A stretch of 64,000 bases of DNA, from contig NZ_PZZL01000003.1 in the NCBI RefSeq assembly GCF_003046185.1, positions 62,001 to 126,000 on the forward strand, read 5' to 3'. The stretch's first letter is position 1; every line of letters begins with the position of its first letter. This stretch comes from Phreatobacter oligotrophus. Its GTDB lineage: Bacteria > Pseudomonadota > Alphaproteobacteria > Rhizobiales > Phreatobacteraceae. The notes under the pieces were generated by a model that was given only the letters and a program-made list of their open reading frames with translations, made no database searches and was not told where the DNA came from. Shown here piece by piece: positions 26,037-37,205 of this stretch. The position numbers were made by a program, and so were the translations under genes.

Positions 26037-26110
26037 GCGGGCGTAGTTCAATGGTAGAACGGCAGCTTCCCAAGCTGCATACGAGGGTTCGATTCCCTTC
26101 GCCCGCTCCA
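26037..26110 (+). tRNA. tRNA-Gly (anticodon CCC)
   Basis: A 74-nt cloverleaf: acceptor GCGGGCG pairs with CGCCCGC, the D arm has TTCAATGGTAGAA, the anticodon arm is GCAGC-TTCCCAA-GCTGC with anticodon CCC, and the T arm is GAGGG-TTCGATT-CCCTT with one G-U pair. The discriminator is T73 and CCA is encoded. It reads GGG glycine codons. Confidence 0.97.
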
Positions 26111-26237
26111 GCCCCTCCCTGACATTCCGGCTGATCACAAGGCCAAAGGTGCCGCCGCAGGCGCTTCCCTTGGCCCAGGCAATCCCGCTATGAACACGGC
26201 GGCGCCGGATACCGGCTCCAGACTTCAAGCGCCCTGA

Positions 26238-27437
<1,200 letters not shown>

Positions 27438-27522
27438 CGCCGCGCGCGCCGCGGACATTGACCCGGCGGGGCGGGGCGCTTAACTCAGCCCTTTCCGGCT
27501 CAACCCAGCGAAACTGTCGACC

Positions 27523-28041
27523 ATGGCCCTGCGCGAGATCATCGTCATTCCCGATCCGCGGCTGAAGCTCGTCTCGGAGCCCATCGCCACCGTCGACAGC
27601 GAGGTGCGCAAGCTCGCCGACGACATGCTGGAGACCATGTACGCGGCGCCCGGCATCGGCCTCGCCGCCATCCAGATCGCCGTGCCGCGCCGCGTCGTCA
27701 CCATCGACCTCGCCCGCAAGGACGAGCCGAAGCAGCCCGTCGTGCTCATCAACCCCGAGATCATCTGGCGCTCGGACGAGCTCTCCATCTACGAGGAGGG
27801 CTGCCTCTCCATCCCCGAATATTACGAGGAGGTGGAGCGCCCGGCGAAGTGCCGCATCCGCTACCAGGACCTCGACGGCAAGGCGCAGGAGCTCGACTGC
27901 GAGGGCCTGATGGCGACCTGCGTGCAGCATGAGATCGACCATCTCAACGGCGTGCTCTTCATCGACTACCTGTCGCGGCTGAAGCGCGAGCGGGTCATGA
28001 AGAAATTCGCCAAGGCCGCCCGCCGCGAGGCCCACGCGTGA
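27523..28041 (+). CDS. def: Peptide deformylase
   Basis: A 172-residue metalloenzyme that removes the N-formyl group from nascent proteins. All three motifs are intact: GIGLAA (from about residue 44), EGCLSIPE with Cys94 as metal ligand, and HEIDH with His136, Glu137 and His140. It heads the def-fmt-truA operon; its stop overlaps the fmt start by four bases. Confidence 0.97.
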   Translation: MALREIIVIPDPRLKLVSEPIATVDSEVRKLADDMLETMYAAPGIGLAAIQIAVPRRVVTIDLARKDEPKQPVVLINPEIIWRSDELSIYEEGCLSIPEYYEEVERPAKCRIRYQDLDGKAQELDCEGLMATCVQHEIDHLNGVLFIDYLSRLKRERVMKKFAKAARREAHA

Positions 28042-28970
28042 GCCTGCGCGTCGTCTTCATGGGCACGCCGGATTTCGCCGTGCCCACCCTCTCCGAGATC
28101 CTTGGCCAGGGCCACGAGGTCGTCGCGGTCTATACCCGCGCGCCGAAGCCCGCCGGCCGCGGCATGGACGAGCAGAAGACGCCGGTGCACCGCCTCGCCG
28201 ATCGCTTCGCCATTCCCGTCTTCACGCCGCGCACCTTGCGCGATGAGGCGGCGCAGGCCGACTTCGCCTCGCTCGGCGCCGATGTCGCGGTGGTCGTCGC
28301 CTATGGCCTCATCCTGCCGAAGCCGGTGCTGGACGCCCCCGCCCTCGGCTGCCTCAACCTCCACGGCTCGCTGCTGCCGCGCTGGCGCGGCGCTGCCCCC
28401 ATCCAGCGCGCCATCATGGCCGGCGATGCCGAGACCGGCGTCATGGTGATGCAGATGGACGAGGGCCTCGACACCGGCCCGGTCGCCATGGTCGAGCGTA
28501 TCGCCATCGCCCCCGACATGACCACGCAGGAGCTGCACGACCGCATGGCCGTGCTCGGCGCCGACCTGATGGTCCGCGCGCTCGGGGCGCTGGAGCGCGG
28601 CACGCTCGGCTTCTCGCCGCAAGGCGAGGCAGGCGTCACCTATGCCGCCAAGATCGACAAGGCCGAGGCCCGCATCGACTGGTCCAGGCCCGCGGCAGAG
28701 GTCCACAACACCGTGCGCGGCCTCTCGCCCTTCCCCGGCGCCTGGTTCGAGGCCGATCTCGGCAAGGGCCGCGAACGCGTGAAGGTGCTGCGCACCTCGC
28801 TGGCGACCGGCTCCGGCGCGCCGGGAACCGTGCTCGGCCCCGATCTCACCGTGGCCTGCGGCACGGGGGCGGTGCGCCTCGTCGAGGTGCAGCGCGCCGG
28901 CTCCAAGGCGATGAAGGCCGCCGACTTCCTCAACGGTGCCAAGGTGGGGCCCGGCACGGTCCTGGGGTAA
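28038..28970 (+). CDS. fmt: Methionyl-tRNA formyltransferase
   Basis: A 310-residue enzyme that formylates initiator Met-tRNA using 10-formyltetrahydrofolate. The N-terminal domain has [14 protein letters not shown] and the catalytic [15 protein letters not shown] (Asn107, His109, with the SLLP loop at 111-114); the C-terminal OB domain follows. It starts with GTG overlapping the def stop (GTGA). Confidence 0.97.
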   Translation: MSLRVVFMGTPDFAVPTLSEILGQGHEVVAVYTRAPKPAGRGMDEQKTPVHRLADRFAIPVFTPRTLRDEAAQADFASLGADVAVVVAYGLILPKPVLDAPALGCLNLHGSLLPRWRGAAPIQRAIMAGDAETGVMVMQMDEGLDTGPVAMVERIAIAPDMTTQELHDRMAVLGADLMVRALGALERGTLGFSPQGEAGVTYAAKIDKAEARIDWSRPAAEVHNTVRGLSPFPGAWFEADLGKGRERVKVLRTSLATGSGAPGTVLGPDLTVACGTGAVRLVEVQRAGSKAMKAADFLNGAKVGPGTVLG

Positions 28971-28980
28971 GGACGCGCCC

Positions 28981-29760
28981 ATGCCGCGCTACAAGCTCAC
29001 CATCGAATACGACGGCGCGCCCTATCTCGGCTGGCAGATGCAGGCCTCGAGCTATGGCAAGTCGGTGCAGGGCGAGCTCGTCCGCGCCATCGGCGAGTTC
29101 TGCGGCGAGGCGGTGACGGTGGGCGGCGCAGGCCGTACCGATGCCGGCGTCCATGCGACCGGCCAGGTCGCCCATGTCGACCTTACCCGCGACTGGCCGA
29201 ACCGCGTCGTGCGCGACGCCACCAACCGCTACCTCAAGGACGAGGCCATCGCGGTCCTCGCCGCCGAGAAGATGCCCGACGCCTTCGACGCGCGTTTCTC
29301 GGCCGTGCGCCGCCACTACCTCTACCGCATCATCGACCGCCGCCCGCCGCTGACCCTCGAGCGCGAGCGCGCCTGGTGGTCGCCGAAGGCGCTCGATGTC
29401 GAGCGGATGCAGGAGGCGGCGCAGATCCTCATCGGCCGGCACGACTTCACGACGTTCCGCTCCACCGAGTGCCAGGCGAAATCGCCCATCCGCAACCTCG
29501 ACCGCTTCGACGTGGTCCGCACGGGTGATGGCATCGAATGCCGCCTCGATGCGCGCTCCTTCCTGCACAACCAGGTGCGGTCGATGGTCGGCAGCCTGAA
29601 GCTCGTCGGCGAGGGCCTTTGGACCGCCGATGACCTCGCCGCTGCGCTCGCCGCCCGCGACCGGAAGGCCTGCGGCATGGTGGGCCCTGCCCATGCGCTC
29701 TACCTGACGCAGGTCGACTATCCCGCGGAGTGGGTTCCCCTGCCCGATACGCCGGAGTGA
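28981..29760 (+). CDS. truA: tRNA pseudouridine(38-40) synthase TruA
   Basis: A 259-residue enzyme that forms pseudouridine at positions 38-40 of tRNA anticodon arms. The catalytic aspartate is D54 in [12 protein letters not shown], and the C-terminal segment has [13 protein letters not shown]. The start at 28981 ([12 protein letters not shown]) is 10 nt after fmt; a 45-nt longer frame is not conserved. Third gene of the operon. Confidence 0.97.
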   Translation: MPRYKLTIEYDGAPYLGWQMQASSYGKSVQGELVRAIGEFCGEAVTVGGAGRTDAGVHATGQVAHVDLTRDWPNRVVRDATNRYLKDEAIAVLAAEKMPDAFDARFSAVRRHYLYRIIDRRPPLTLERERAWWSPKALDVERMQEAAQILIGRHDFTTFRSTECQAKSPIRNLDRFDVVRTGDGIECRLDARSFLHNQVRSMVGSLKLVGEGLWTADDLAAALAARDRKACGMVGPAHALYLTQVDYPAEWVPLPDTPE

Positions 29761-29800
29761 GCGGCGGAGCGATCTCCCGACGGAACAGTGCCTGCCGTCC

Positions 29801-29952
29801 ATGCCCCACCCTCACCCTCCCCTCTGGCGAGGGGAGGGGGACTTAGGCGGACCTCCCATTTTTGAAGAGTTGGGCCTGGCCCAGCCGTTCAAGCCGAGGC
29901 GCGACGTCGAAGTCCCCTCCCCTCGCCAGAGGGGAGGGTGCGGGTGGGGCAT
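29801..29952. repeat. Inverted-repeat intergenic element, copy 1
   Basis: A 152-bp element with nearly perfect 40-bp terminal inverted arms, starting ATGCCCCACCCTCACCCTCC and ending as its complement. Each arm contains a smaller palindrome CCCTCCCCTC-TGGC-GAGGGGAGGG. The core carries GTTGGGCCTGGCCCAGCCG, which recurs in the second copy at 54280-54434. It lies between truA and amn and codes for nothing. It looks like a dispersed MITE/REP-type element. Confidence 0.85.
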
Positions 29953-30011
29953 TTGCGAGCGGCGCAAGCCCCCGCATCCCGCCGTCGTCCGATCATGCTA
30001 AACCCTCGACC

Positions 30012-31457
30012 ATGACCGAGACCCTCACGCCAGAAGCCGCCGTCGACCGCCTTGCCGCCCTCTTCGACGAGGCCACCGCCGCGCTCCGCACGGCTCTTGC
30101 CCGCTTCCTCGCCGGCGGCCCGCCGCCGAGCGCGGAGGAGCGCGCCGCCTTCGTCTATCCCGAGCTCGCCGTCACCTACCTGCCCGGCCGCGATGCGCCG
30201 CGCACCCGCCGCGCCTATGCCAAGTTCGCGCAGCCCGGCCTCTACACGACGACGGTGACCCAGCCGCTGCACTTCCGCCGCTACCTGCTCGACCAGTTGC
30301 GCCCGCTCGTCGAGGAATATGGCGCCACCATCGCGGTGCGGCCGAGTGCGCAGGAGATCCCCTACCCTTACGTCGCCGACGGCGTGGAGGAGCTCGCCTC
30401 AGGTGCCCGCACCTCGGCCGAACTGGCGCGCCACTTCCCCGTGCCGCTGCTGTCGCTGGTGGGAGACGAGATCGCTGACGGCGCCTTCGACATGGGGGCC
30501 GGCGGGCCGCGCCCGCTCGCCCTCTTCGACGCCGTGCGCGTCGATTATTCGCTGCGCCGGCTCATCCACTATACCGGCACGGACTGGCGGGCGGTGCAGC
30601 CCTGGATCCTGCTGACCAACTACCACCGCTATGTCGACCAGTTCGTCGCCCATGCGATCGAGGAGATCGCTGCCGGCCGGGCGACGCGCCTCGTCGCGCC
30701 GGGGGGCGTCACGGTCACGCGCGAGACGCTGGAGGGCGGCGCGGCGCGCATCGCCGGCTCCTCGTGGCACCGCTACCAGATGCCGGCCTATCACCTCGAG
30801 CGTGAGGGCGCGGCCGGCGTCACGCTCGTCAATATCGGCGTCGGCCCCTCCAACGCCAAGAACATCACCGACCACCTCGCGGTGCTCAGGCCGCATTGCT
30901 GGCTGATGATCGGCCATTGCGGCGGCCTCAGGCAGGCGCAGGAGATCGGCGACTACGTGCTCGCCCATGCCTATCTGCGCCGCGACCGCATCCTCGATGC
31001 GCTGGTGCCGCCCGAAATCCCCATCCCCGCCCTTGCGGAGGTGCAGACGGCGCTGCAAGACGCCTGCGCCAAGGTCACCGGCATGAGCGGCGAGGCGCTG
31101 AAGCAGCGGCTGCGCACCGGCACGGTCGTCACCAACGACGACCGGAACTGGGAGCTGCGCTACACCCAGGAAGCTCGGCTCTTCAACCTGTCGCGGGCGG
31201 TGGCCGTGGACATGGAGAGCGGCACCATCGCCGCCCAGGGCTATCGCCTGCGCGTGCCCTACGGCACCTTGCTCTGCGTCTCCGACAAGCCGCTGCACGG
31301 CGAGATCAAGCTGCCCGGCGCGGCCAATGCCTTCTATGCCAGCGCCGTCGCCCAGCACCTGCTGGTCGGCCTCGACGCCGTCGAGCGCCTCAAGCGCATG
31401 GGCGGCACGATCCATTCCCGCAAGCTGCGGAGCTTCGACGAGCCGCCCTTCCGCTGA
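30012..31457 (+). CDS. amn: AMP nucleosidase
   Basis: A 481-residue enzyme that hydrolyses AMP to adenine and ribose-5-phosphate, close in length to E. coli Amn (about 484). The N-terminal AMNp domain contains TTTVTQPLHFRRYLLDQL and the C-terminal nucleoside-phosphorylase-like domain has LMIGHCGGLRQAQEIGDYVLAHAY, with AVDMESGTIAAQGY near the catalytic region. The start at 30012 (MTETLTPEAA) excludes the repeat element, which the longer frame would read into. It adjusts adenylate levels. Confidence 0.94.
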   Translation: MTETLTPEAAVDRLAALFDEATAALRTALARFLAGGPPPSAEERAAFVYPELAVTYLPGRDAPRTRRAYAKFAQPGLYTTTVTQPLHFRRYLLDQLRPLVEEYGATIAVRPSAQEIPYPYVADGVEELASGARTSAELARHFPVPLLSLVGDEIADGAFDMGAGGPRPLALFDAVRVDYSLRRLIHYTGTDWRAVQPWILLTNYHRYVDQFVAHAIEEIAAGRATRLVAPGGVTVTRETLEGGAARIAGSSWHRYQMPAYHLEREGAAGVTLVNIGVGPSNAKNITDHLAVLRPHCWLMIGHCGGLRQAQEIGDYVLAHAYLRRDRILDALVPPEIPIPALAEVQTALQDACAKVTGMSGEALKQRLRTGTVVTNDDRNWELRYTQEARLFNLSRAVAVDMESGTIAAQGYRLRVPYGTLLCVSDKPLHGEIKLPGAANAFYASAVAQHLLVGLDAVERLKRMGGTIHSRKLRSFDEPPFR

Positions 31458-31520
31458 TCCCCCCACCGCATGGCTCCTTTTCGCGTCTCGCGCGTTGAGG
31501 AGCCGAACGAGACAGGCGGG

Positions 31521-32636
31521 ATGATGCGGCGGTTCAACGATATCGGCTTCGGCGCGCTGCTCCTCGCCATCAGCCTGCTCTTCGGCTGGATCCTCTGGCC
31601 CTTCTTCGGCGCCATCCTCTGGGCCGTGGTGGTCGCCATCGTCTTCATGCCGCTGAACGACCGCATCGCCGCGGCGATGCCCGGCCGTCCCACGCTCGCC
31701 GCGCTGCTGACCCTGCTGGCCATCCTGCTCATCGTCATCCTGCCGGCGCTCGCCATCGGCACGAGCCTCGTGCGCCAGGGCGCCGACCTCTACACCGCCG
31801 TGCAGAACGGCCGGATCGACCTGCCTGATCTCATCCGCCGCCTCTTCGGCAGCCTGCCCGGCTGGGTGACCGACTTTGCCGGCCGCTATGGTATCTACGA
31901 GCCGTCGGACCTGCAGGAGCGCCTGGTCGCCTGGGCCACCGCCAGCACCCAGTTCATCGCCAGCCAGGCCGTCAGCATCGGCCAGGGCACCTTCGGCTTC
32001 GTCGTCGATCTCGCCGTGATGCTCTACCTCCTGTTCTTCCTGCTGCGCGACGGCCACGGCCTCGCCGCCGCCATCGAGACCCGCCTGCCGCTGGAGCCGA
32101 CCCGCCGCCGCGCCCTGCTCGACAAGGTCTCCGTCGTCGTCCGCGCAACGGTGAAAGGCGGCCTGCTCATCGCCCTGCTGCAGGGCGCGCTGGGCGGCTT
32201 CATCTTCTGGGCCCTTGGCCTGCCCTCGCCCCTGCTGTGGGCCGCCCTGATGGCCTTCCTGTCGCTGGTGCCGGCCCTTGGCGCCGGCCTCGTCTGGGCC
32301 CCCGTTGCCATCTACCTGATCGGCACCGGCGACCTGGCCCGCGGCCTTGGCCTCGTCGCCTGGGGCGTCGTGGTCATCGGCCTTGCCGACAACCTCCTGC
32401 GCCCGATGATGGTCGGCAAGGACGTGAAGCTGCCGGACTATCTCATCCTCGTCTCGACGCTTGGCGGGCTGCAGATGTTCGGGCTCAACGGCTTCGTCAT
32501 CGGCCCGCTGGTCGCAGCCCTCTTCGTCGCCTGCTGGCGCTTCCTGGGCGACGCGCCGGAGTCGCCGCGCAACGGACAGACCGCGGATCAGACCTCCCCG
32601 GTGGCGTCCTTGGCAAAGCGCGACGGCCGCTGGTAG
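31521..32636 (+). CDS. AI-2E family transporter (PerM/YhhT-like)
   Basis: A 371-residue inner-membrane protein with about eight hydrophobic spans. It matches the AI-2 exporter-like family (PF01594), with GILWPFFGAILWAVVVA-like N-terminal spans, the soluble central helical region and the late DNLLRPMMVGKDVKLPDYLI block. Members export diverse small molecules or act as Na+/H+ antiporters; signal export is not implied. The start at 31521 follows GGCGGG and replaces an upstream frame overlapping amn's 3' flank. Confidence 0.87.
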   Translation: MMRRFNDIGFGALLLAISLLFGWILWPFFGAILWAVVVAIVFMPLNDRIAAAMPGRPTLAALLTLLAILLIVILPALAIGTSLVRQGADLYTAVQNGRIDLPDLIRRLFGSLPGWVTDFAGRYGIYEPSDLQERLVAWATASTQFIASQAVSIGQGTFGFVVDLAVMLYLLFFLLRDGHGLAAAIETRLPLEPTRRRALLDKVSVVVRATVKGGLLIALLQGALGGFIFWALGLPSPLLWAALMAFLSLVPALGAGLVWAPVAIYLIGTGDLARGLGLVAWGVVVIGLADNLLRPMMVGKDVKLPDYLILVSTLGGLQMFGLNGFVIGPLVAALFVACWRFLGDAPESPRNGQTADQTSPVASLAKRDGRW

Positions 32637-32692
32637 CCTGCTCCGCAACAGCCCGACCGACGGTCAAGTTGGCGGGATAGGGAGGTTACAGC

Positions 32693-34831
32693 ATGATGAG
32701 CCGGATCCTCGGCGTTGCCGCGGCGTTCGTCGTCGCGATCGTTGCTCTTGTTCCCAGCGCAGCGAGCGCCCGCATCGTCAGGGTCGATATCACCCGGACC
32801 GAGCCGGCCTTCGACGGCCGCAACTTCGGAGCCGTCGGCCCCTATGAGCGGTTGATCGGCAAGGCCCATGGGGCCGTCGATCCGCGCACCGCCGCCAATC
32901 GCATGATCCAGGACATCCAGCTGGCCCCGCGCAACGCCGCCGGATTGGTCGAATATGTCGCCGACATCGAGATCCTGAGGCCACGCGATGCGGCCAAGGG
33001 CAATGGCGTGCTGTTGGTCGAGGTGGTGAACCGCGGCAACAAGCTGGTTCTCCGCAATCTGAATGACGGCATCCCCGCCAATGGCGCCGACATGAACGCG
33101 GTGAAGTCGGCCGGCGACGGCTTCCTGATGGAGCAGGGCTACACGATCATCTGGTTCGGCTGGCAGGCTGACCTGGTGGCCGGCAACAACCGCGTCCGGC
33201 TTCAGGCCCCGGTCGCCCGCAACCCGGATGGCAGCGCCATCACCGGAATCGTCCGATCGGAAATGGTGGTGAATGCACCGACGCGCACCTTGCCGCTGTC
33301 GGCAGGCTTTTTCACCGCGCTGACCCACACGCCCTACGCCACGGCCTCGACCAGCAACACCACGCCTTTCGCCGACGGCTTCCTGCCGACGCTCACGGTG
33401 CGGGCCAAGGAGAATGCGCCGAGGGTCGCAGTCCCGCCGGCCGACTGGAGCTTCGGCGCCTGCCCGGACAACCAGCCGGCCACGACCAGCGACACGCAGA
33501 TCTGTCTGCCCGCCGGCTTCCAGCCCGGGCGGCTCTACGAACTGATCTACCGCGCCAAGGACCCGATCGTTCTCGGCCTCGGCTTCGCCGCCCTGCGGGA
33601 CGTTGGATCCTTCTTCAAGTTCGAGCGACGCGACGATGCCGGCAACGCCAATCCGGTGTTCCGGCGCGGCCAGCGCGCCGTGACCATCGGCACCTCGCAG
33701 AGCGGCCGGTTCATCCGCTCCTACCTGCACCTGGGCTTCAACCGGGACGAACGCGGCCGCGTCGCGTTTGACGGCGCCATGCCGCATATCGGCGGCGGCC
33801 TGATGCCGCTCAACGTGCGCTTCGGCCATCCCGGCCGGGCCTGGGGAGATCAGATCGACCATCTCTACCAGGCCTATGACTTCCCCTTCCACTACGCGGC
33901 CATGCGCGATCCCATCACGGGCCGGACCCAGGGCATTCTCGACCGCTGCGCCGCGAACGGCACCTGCCCGAAGATCTTCCATGTGGCGACATCGCTGGAG
34001 ATCTGGGAGGGGCGCCAGTCGTTGGGCCTGACCGATCCGCTCGGCCGCCGGGACGTCCCCGATCCGGCCAATGTGCGCAGCTTCATCCTCGCCTCGACGC
34101 AGCACAGCCCGGCCAACCCGCCGCTGCCCACCGCCGCTCCGTTCGGCAGCTGCGTCCAGCAGTCGAACCCCAATCCCCATACCTGGGCCATGCGGGCCCT
34201 GCTGACCGAACTCGTCGCCTGGGTGAAGGACGGCCGCGCGCCGCCGGCCAGCGTCGTTCCGCGCATCGCCGACGGCACCCTGGTCGCCCCCAACCAGGTG
34301 CGGATCCCCGCCATTCCCGCCAACGCCTACGGCAACGTCCAGAGGCCGGCGTTGCGCTACCTTGCCAACCACAATCCCCTGCAGGTGCTCGACTTCGGTC
34401 CCGATTACCGGGCTGGCGATTCCAGCGGCGTCATCTCGGTCGAGCCGCCGCGCCAGGGCGTGCAGAGCTACGGCATCCTCGTGCCGCAGGCCGACGCGGA
34501 CGGCATGGACATCGGTGGCGTGCGGTCGGTCTACCAGCAGGCGCCGATTGGCAGCTACATGGCCTGGAATGTCGGCCGCAGGGATCGCTTCGAGGACGGC
34601 TTCTGCCTGTTCCAGGGGGCCTTCATTCCCTTCGCGGCGACCCGTGCCGAGCGCGAGGCAACGGGCGATCCCCGCCCGTCGATCGAGGAGCGCTACCCGA
34701 ACCGCGAGGCCTATGTGGCGGCGGTGCGCAAGGCGACGGAGGCGCTCGTGGCCCAGCGAACGATGCTGCCGGCAGATGCCGCGCATCTGATCCGCCAGGC
34801 GCAGACGGAGGGCATCCGCCTCGCCCCTTGA
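32693..34831 (+). CDS. Secreted alpha/beta hydrolase domain protein (Abhydrolase_10)
   Basis: A 712-residue exported protein. A Sec signal peptide (MMSRILGVAAAFVVAIVALV, cleavage near SAASA) precedes a domain typical of the Abhydrolase_10 family, with FGAVGPYERLIGKAHGAVDP and VVNRGNK. The nucleophile elbow is GTSQSGR with Ser about 337. The substrate is unknown; an ester or lactone is an inference from the fold. It has a good ribosome-binding site (GGGAGG) and stands alone between the AI-2E transporter and coaBC. Confidence 0.82.
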   Translation: MMSRILGVAAAFVVAIVALVPSAASARIVRVDITRTEPAFDGRNFGAVGPYERLIGKAHGAVDPRTAANRMIQDIQLAPRNAAGLVEYVADIEILRPRDAAKGNGVLLVEVVNRGNKLVLRNLNDGIPANGADMNAVKSAGDGFLMEQGYTIIWFGWQADLVAGNNRVRLQAPVARNPDGSAITGIVRSEMVVNAPTRTLPLSAGFFTALTHTPYATASTSNTTPFADGFLPTLTVRAKENAPRVAVPPADWSFGACPDNQPATTSDTQICLPAGFQPGRLYELIYRAKDPIVLGLGFAALRDVGSFFKFERRDDAGNANPVFRRGQRAVTIGTSQSGRFIRSYLHLGFNRDERGRVAFDGAMPHIGGGLMPLNVRFGHPGRAWGDQIDHLYQAYDFPFHYAAMRDPITGRTQGILDRCAANGTCPKIFHVATSLEIWEGRQSLGLTDPLGRRDVPDPANVRSFILASTQHSPANPPLPTAAPFGSCVQQSNPNPHTWAMRALLTELVAWVKDGRAPPASVVPRIADGTLVAPNQVRIPAIPANAYGNVQRPALRYLANHNPLQVLDFGPDYRAGDSSGVISVEPPRQGVQSYGILVPQADADGMDIGGVRSVYQQAPIGSYMAWNVGRRDRFEDGFCLFQGAFIPFAATRAEREATGDPRPSIEERYPNREAYVAAVRKATEALVAQRTMLPADAAHLIRQAQTEGIRLAP

Positions 34832-34924
34832 GCCATGGCCGGGGGAGGTGCCACGCCCTCCCCTTTGCCCCGCACCGCACAAGAGGCTAGGGTCACGCCC
34901 CCGACCCGAGGCTCAAGGCGCAGC

Positions 34925-36133
34925 ATGCTGCAGGGCAAACGCATTCTTCTTGTCATTGGCGGCGGTATCGCCGCCTACAAGTCGCTCGATCTCATCCGCC
35001 GGCTGCAGGACCGCGGCGCCAAGGTGCGCGCCATCCTGACCCGCGCCGGCTCCGAGTTCGTCACGCCGCTCTCGGTCGGCTCGCTCACCGGCGACAAGGT
35101 GTTCCAGGAGCTCTTCTCGCTGACCGACGAGGCGGAGATGGGCCATATCGAACTCTCCCGCGATGCCGACCTGCTGGTCGTTGCCCCCGCCACCGCCGAC
35201 CTCATGGCGAAGATGGCGAACGGCCATGCCAACGACCTCGCCTCGACCGCCCTGCTGGCCACCGACAAGCGAGTGCTGATCGCCCCGGCCATGAACGTGC
35301 GGATGTGGCTGCACCCCGCCACTCAGCGGAACCTGGCGACGCTTCGCGGCGACGGCATCGCCGTGGTCGGCCCCAATGACGGCGCCATGGCCTGCGGCGA
35401 ATTCGGCCCGGGCCGCATGGCCGAGGTGCCGGAGATCATCGCCGCCGTCGAGGCGCTGCTGGCCCCGGCCGCGCCCGGCCCGCTCGCCGGCCACCACGTG
35501 CTCGTCACCTCCGGGCCGACGCGCGAGGCCATCGATCCGGTGCGCTACATCTCCAACCATTCCTCCGGCAAGCAGGGCCACGCCATCGCCCGCGCTGCGG
35601 CAGAAGCCGGCGCCCGCGTGACCCTCGTCACCGGTCCGGTGTCGCTCCCCGATCCGGCTGGCGTCGCGACCGTCCATGTCGAGAGCGCGCGCGAGATGCT
35701 GGCGGCGGTGGAGGCGGCCCTTCCCGCGACCGTGGCCATCTTCGCCGCGGCCGTCGCCGACTGGCGTGTCGCGGATGTCGCCGGCGGCAAGATCAAGAAG
35801 GGCCCCGGCGGACCGCCTGCGCTGAGCTTCGTCGAGAACCCGGACATTCTCGCCACCATCGCCCATCGCAAGCAGGGGCGGCCGGACCTTGTCGTCGGCT
35901 TCGCCGCGGAGACCGAGAACGTCCTCGACAATGCCCGCGCCAAGCTCGCGCGCAAGGGCTGCGACCTCATCGTCGCCAATGACGTGGCCGTCGGCACCGA
36001 CACGTTCGGCGGCGACTCGAACACCGTGCATCTGGTGGGCGCGAGCGGCGTCGAGACCTGGGCGCGCCAGTCGAAGGACGCCGTTGCCCGCGCCCTCGTG
36101 GCCGAACTCGGCCGCCGCCTCGCCAAGGCCTGA
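34925..36133 (+). CDS. coaBC: Bifunctional phosphopantothenoylcysteine decarboxylase/synthase CoaBC
   Basis: A 402-residue two-domain enzyme of coenzyme A synthesis. The N-terminal flavin-dependent decarboxylase (CoaC) has GGGIAAYKSLDLIRRL, the active-site His74 in GHIELSRDADLLVVAPATA and the PAMNVRMW substrate motif. The C-terminal synthase (CoaB) has TSGPTREAIDPVRYISNHSSG and KIKKGPGG. The start at 34925 (MLQGKR) is preferred; the longer frame reads non-conserved sequence. It is 12 nt upstream of dut, a frequent pairing. Confidence 0.96.
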   Translation: MLQGKRILLVIGGGIAAYKSLDLIRRLQDRGAKVRAILTRAGSEFVTPLSVGSLTGDKVFQELFSLTDEAEMGHIELSRDADLLVVAPATADLMAKMANGHANDLASTALLATDKRVLIAPAMNVRMWLHPATQRNLATLRGDGIAVVGPNDGAMACGEFGPGRMAEVPEIIAAVEALLAPAAPGPLAGHHVLVTSGPTREAIDPVRYISNHSSGKQGHAIARAAAEAGARVTLVTGPVSLPDPAGVATVHVESAREMLAAVEAALPATVAIFAAAVADWRVADVAGGKIKKGPGGPPALSFVENPDILATIAHRKQGRPDLVVGFAAETENVLDNARAKLARKGCDLIVANDVAVGTDTFGGDSNTVHLVGASGVETWARQSKDAVARALVAELGRRLAKA

Positions 36134-36145
36134 CGGAACCTCGTG

Positions 36146-36601
36146 ATGACCAGACCCATCGTCCAGATGCGCCACCTGCCCCACGGAGAGGGGCTCCCCG
36201 TGCCCCAGCCGCAGACCGAGGGCGCGGCGGGCATGGACCTGACGGCCGCCCTCCCGGCGGACGGCCCGCTGACCCTCGCCCCCGGCGAGCGCACGGCCAT
36301 TCCGACCGGCCTCGAAATGGCCATCCCCCAGGGCTATGAGGGCCAGGTGAGACCGCGATCGGGCCTTGCCCTGAAGCAGGGCCTGACCGTGCTGAACGCG
36401 CCCGGGACCATCGACAGCGATTATCGCGGCGAGGTAAAGGTGATCCTCGTCAACCTCGGCCAAGAGCCCGTGATCATCCGCCGCGGTGATCGCATTGCCC
36501 AACTGGTCGTGGCGCCCACCACAATACCACATGTCGAGATCGTGGAAGAATTAAACGAGACCAAGCGTGGAATAGGCGGTTTCGGTTCCACCGGAGTTTA
36601 G
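36146..36601 (+). CDS. dut: dUTP diphosphatase
   Basis: A 151-residue trimeric dUTPase that hydrolyses dUTP to dUMP, keeping uracil out of DNA. The five motifs are visible: [36 protein letters not shown] and the C-terminal [10 protein letters not shown]. The start is ATG 36146; a GTG immediately before it (36143) is an alternative. Confidence 0.97.
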   Translation: MTRPIVQMRHLPHGEGLPVPQPQTEGAAGMDLTAALPADGPLTLAPGERTAIPTGLEMAIPQGYEGQVRPRSGLALKQGLTVLNAPGTIDSDYRGEVKVILVNLGQEPVIIRRGDRIAQLVVAPTTIPHVEIVEELNETKRGIGGFGSTGV

Positions 36602-36725
36602 AAATATTCTTGTTTGCGCTGTGGGCAATGCCCATATGCGTGAAAAGAAGTTCTATTTGAAGCGTCAAGGTTGTTTGTTTAACCCGGGGGCGAAACGACG
36701 TCGCCCTCCATCATTTGAGGGACCT

Positions 36726-37160
36726 ATGTCTATTCTGTCACGTCGTGGCCGGCTGGCGATTGCCGCCGTCGTCGATATTGCCGTCCACGCGGTTGACGGA
36801 CCCGTGTCGGCCAAGGCGCTGGCGGCCCGCCACAACCTGCCGCCCCGCCACCTTGAGCCGCTTCTTCAGGCGCTCGTCCGCTCCGGGATCCTGCGCGGCC
36901 TTCGTGGTCCGCGCGGTGGCTACGACGTCGCGCGCGATCGCGCCAAGATCTCCTGCGGCGACATCGTCCGCACGGCGGTGGGCAGCGGCATCGACGAGGT
37001 CGACACGCTCTCGCCGCTGATGGAGGCGATCATCGTCCCTGCCATGGCCGAGGCCGAGCGCGACTATTTCGCGCGTCTTGATCGCATCTCCGTGGCCGAG
37101 CTTTGCGCCAAGACCCAGGAAGCCCTCGAGGCGATCCCGGGCCTGCTCGAGCCGGCCTGA
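36726..37160 (+). CDS. Rrf2 family transcriptional regulator without Fe-S cysteines
   Basis: A 144-residue winged-helix regulator of the Rrf2 family. It has the usual RRGRLAIAAVVDIAVHA, the recognition region SAKALAARHNLPPRHLEPLLQALVRSGIL and the wing RGLRGPRGGYDVARD. It has only two Cys (in ISCGDI and LCAKT) and lacks the three-Cys cluster of IscR, RirA or NsrR, so it is probably not an Fe-S sensor. The start follows GAGGGACCT. Target genes unknown; the AT-richer 124 bp before it presumably holds the promoter. Confidence 0.88.
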   Translation: MSILSRRGRLAIAAVVDIAVHAVDGPVSAKALAARHNLPPRHLEPLLQALVRSGILRGLRGPRGGYDVARDRAKISCGDIVRTAVGSGIDEVDTLSPLMEAIIVPAMAEAERDYFARLDRISVAELCAKTQEALEAIPGLLEPA

Positions 37161-37178
37161 GCGGCTGAGAGATGATCC

Positions 37179-37201
37179 GGCGGCGGCCTCGTGCCGCCGC
37201 C
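37179..37201 (+). terminator. Terminator-like hairpin after the Rrf2 gene
   Basis: GGCGGCGGC and GCCGCCGCC form a 9-bp stem with a 5-nt loop, followed by CCGTTT. It lies 18 nt after the regulator's stop and just before the convergent aminotransferase stop. The T-run is short. Confidence 0.5.
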
Positions 37202-37205
37202 CCGT

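Noticed and set aside
36726-37160. Rrf2 protein as RirA, the regulator of the TGA-N9-TCA site
   Set aside because: It has only two cysteines in the wrong positions and lacks the three-Cys Fe-S cluster of RirA.
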